NCBI GenBank assembly: GCA_017547265.1
Contig: JAFYQC010000145.1
Location: forward strand, 1 to 6,274
Direction of reading: 5' to 3'
DNA length: 6,274 bases
Source: Kiritimatiellia bacterium
GTDB lineage: Bacteria; Verrucomicrobiota; Kiritimatiellia; RFP12; UBA1067
Of this stretch, positions 5,866-6,274 are shown one piece after another (within the stretch, counting starts at the first letter, position 1; the number at the start of each line of letters is the position of its first letter). The translations under genes and the position numbers were made by a program. The notes beneath the pieces are model-generated. The model ran no database searches and was not told the origin of the DNA. It saw nothing but the letters and a program-made list of their open reading frames with translations.

Positions 5866-5877
5866 TCAATCAATTGA
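5866..5877. promoter_or_regulatory. Possible operator: nested AT-rich palindromes
   Basis: On the plus strand the 12 bases TCAATCAATTGA form an inverted repeat (TCAAT-CA-ATTGA). They contain a second perfect 8-base palindrome, TCAATTGA, at 5870-5877. The site lies in the 63-base gap between the DNA-binding protein gene and the four-gene block, just upstream of the weak -35. An AT-hook/winged-helix protein encoded next door could bind such a site. Function is inference from position and symmetry only. Confidence 0.3.
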
Positions 5878-5889
5878 ACCTCAGTCTGA

Positions 5890-6255
5890 TTATGGCTTTA
5901 AACGATAGTATGTGATTCCCTGATTCGGATCCTTGCGGACAAATATGACATCAAACGCACCGCGAGCCCTCAACGTCACAAACTGACGGGCGAGAGTTGC
6001 ACGACTCACGCCGACTTCCTGCACGAGTTTCTTCCAAAACGGTCGTACAAGTCCAGTCGCAGGATCGACCCGACTTGCGAGCGCCTTCAGAATCCGATCA
6101 CCAATGTCCACAGGAATCTTCCGTGGCCGACCCCTTGGGTTTCCTTTGCTCGATGCCGTCGTACCATCTTTATCCTTTCCGTTCTTGATGCTGATTTCAC
6201 AAATGCTCAATGCGCATCTCAAAATAGCCCAGATACGCACCTCACCACCCTTCAA
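5890..6255 (-). CDS. AT-hook plus winged-helix DNA-binding protein, probable regulator (5' end uncertain)
   Basis: Counting from the TTG at 6255 the product has 121 residues. Residues 39-46 read NPRGRPRK, a classic AT-hook (R-G-R-P core at 41-44) that binds the minor groove of AT-rich DNA. Residues about 52-100 look like a helix-turn-helix: DRILKALASRV, then WKKLVQEVGVSRATLARQF, where GVSRATLAR is the turn and recognition helix, followed by LRARG. FDVIFVRKDPNQGITYYRL at 101-119 could be the beta wing. Such proteins control transcription, and the neighbouring operon is the obvious candidate target. The start is not settled. TTG 6255 has no clear Shine-Dalgarno. GTG at 6240 (116 residues) has AAGGG seven bases upstream. 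The frame is also open to the window edge (SPKRVR before the TTG), so the gene may begin beyond position 6274. It ends 63 bases before the operon start. I do not recognise the family by name. Confidence 0.65.
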   Translation of the reverse strand: MKGGEVRIWAILRCALSICEISIKNGKDKDGTTASSKGNPRGRPRKIPVDIGDRILKALASRVDPATGLVRPFWKKLVQEVGVSRATLARQFVTLRARGAFDVIFVRKDPNQGITYYRLKP

Positions 6256-6274
6256 TCGGACTCTTTTTGGGGAC

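Noticed and set aside
5864..5869. TTGACT (minus strand) as the -35 of the operon promoter
   Set aside because: It is 24 bases from the TAGAAT box, well beyond the normal 16-19 spacing. The extended -10 alone is the better explanation.
4483..5877. Long plus-strand ORF of 464 codons opposite the bifunctional enzyme gene
   Set aside because: It is antisense to a gene with two fully recognisable domains. Its product has no recognisable motif and a composition rich in Arg, His, Ile and Leu typical of mirror frames.
6080..6180. A strong GGAAAGG Shine-Dalgarno-like site (6174-6180) followed by ATG at 6167 on the minus strand
   Set aside because: The ATG is out of frame with the DNA-binding protein and opens only a frame of about 26 codons. 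The main frame through this region reads as a natural Lys/Ser/Gly-rich linker, so I see no reason to infer a frameshift.

Overview
This is a surface-polysaccharide (capsule, O-antigen or glycolipid) biosynthesis region from a bacterium of moderate GC content. Gene density is very high: neighbouring genes overlap by 4 bases or sit only a few bases apart. Several starts have no good Shine-Dalgarno sequence. Two starts instead sit 6-7 bases behind an extended -10 box, which suggests leaderless transcripts. The lineage cannot be fixed from the sequence. The style would fit the Kiritimatiellota/Verrucomicrobiota/Lentisphaerota group or a similar uncultured Gram-negative lineage, but this is a low-confidence guess.

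Left part, plus strand (1-1293): the 3' end of a GT4-type glycosyltransferase, a possible 62-residue ORF (285-473) in another frame with its own -10 box, and a complete GT-A type glycosyltransferase (511-1293). The frame that looks coding changes near position 280. That region is therefore either a small overlapping gene or a frameshifted or readthrough tail of the GT4 gene.

Right part, minus strand, transcribed from right to left: an AT-hook/winged-helix DNA-binding protein (5890-6255, possibly cut by the window edge), then a four-gene block starting at 5826. The block is (1) a 605-residue fusion of a LicC-like cytidylyltransferase and a CobD-like PLP enzyme, (2) an octopine/nopaline-type dehydrogenase, (3) a LicD-family phosphotransferase, and (4) a GT17-family glycosyltransferase. 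Junctions are GTGA, a 4-base gap, and ATGA, so the block is almost certainly one operon. Its last gene meets the plus-strand glycosyltransferase tail to tail with a 33-base overlap.

Proposed logic (inference from families): the PLP domain decarboxylates a phospho-amino acid, such as O-phospho-L-serine, to a phospho-amino alcohol such as phosphoethanolamine. The cytidylyltransferase domain of the same chain activates it as a CDP derivative. LicD transfers the phospho-amino alcohol to a glycan assembled by the glycosyltransferases. The opine-type dehydrogenase is the unexpected member: it could join the amine to a 2-oxo acid, giving an N-(carboxyalkyl)amino-alcohol phosphate decoration. I do not know such a pathway as described, and it is the most interesting hypothesis here. 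No RNA genes, CRISPR arrays, insertion sequences or strong intrinsic terminators were seen. No gene-free stretch exceeds 300 bases.
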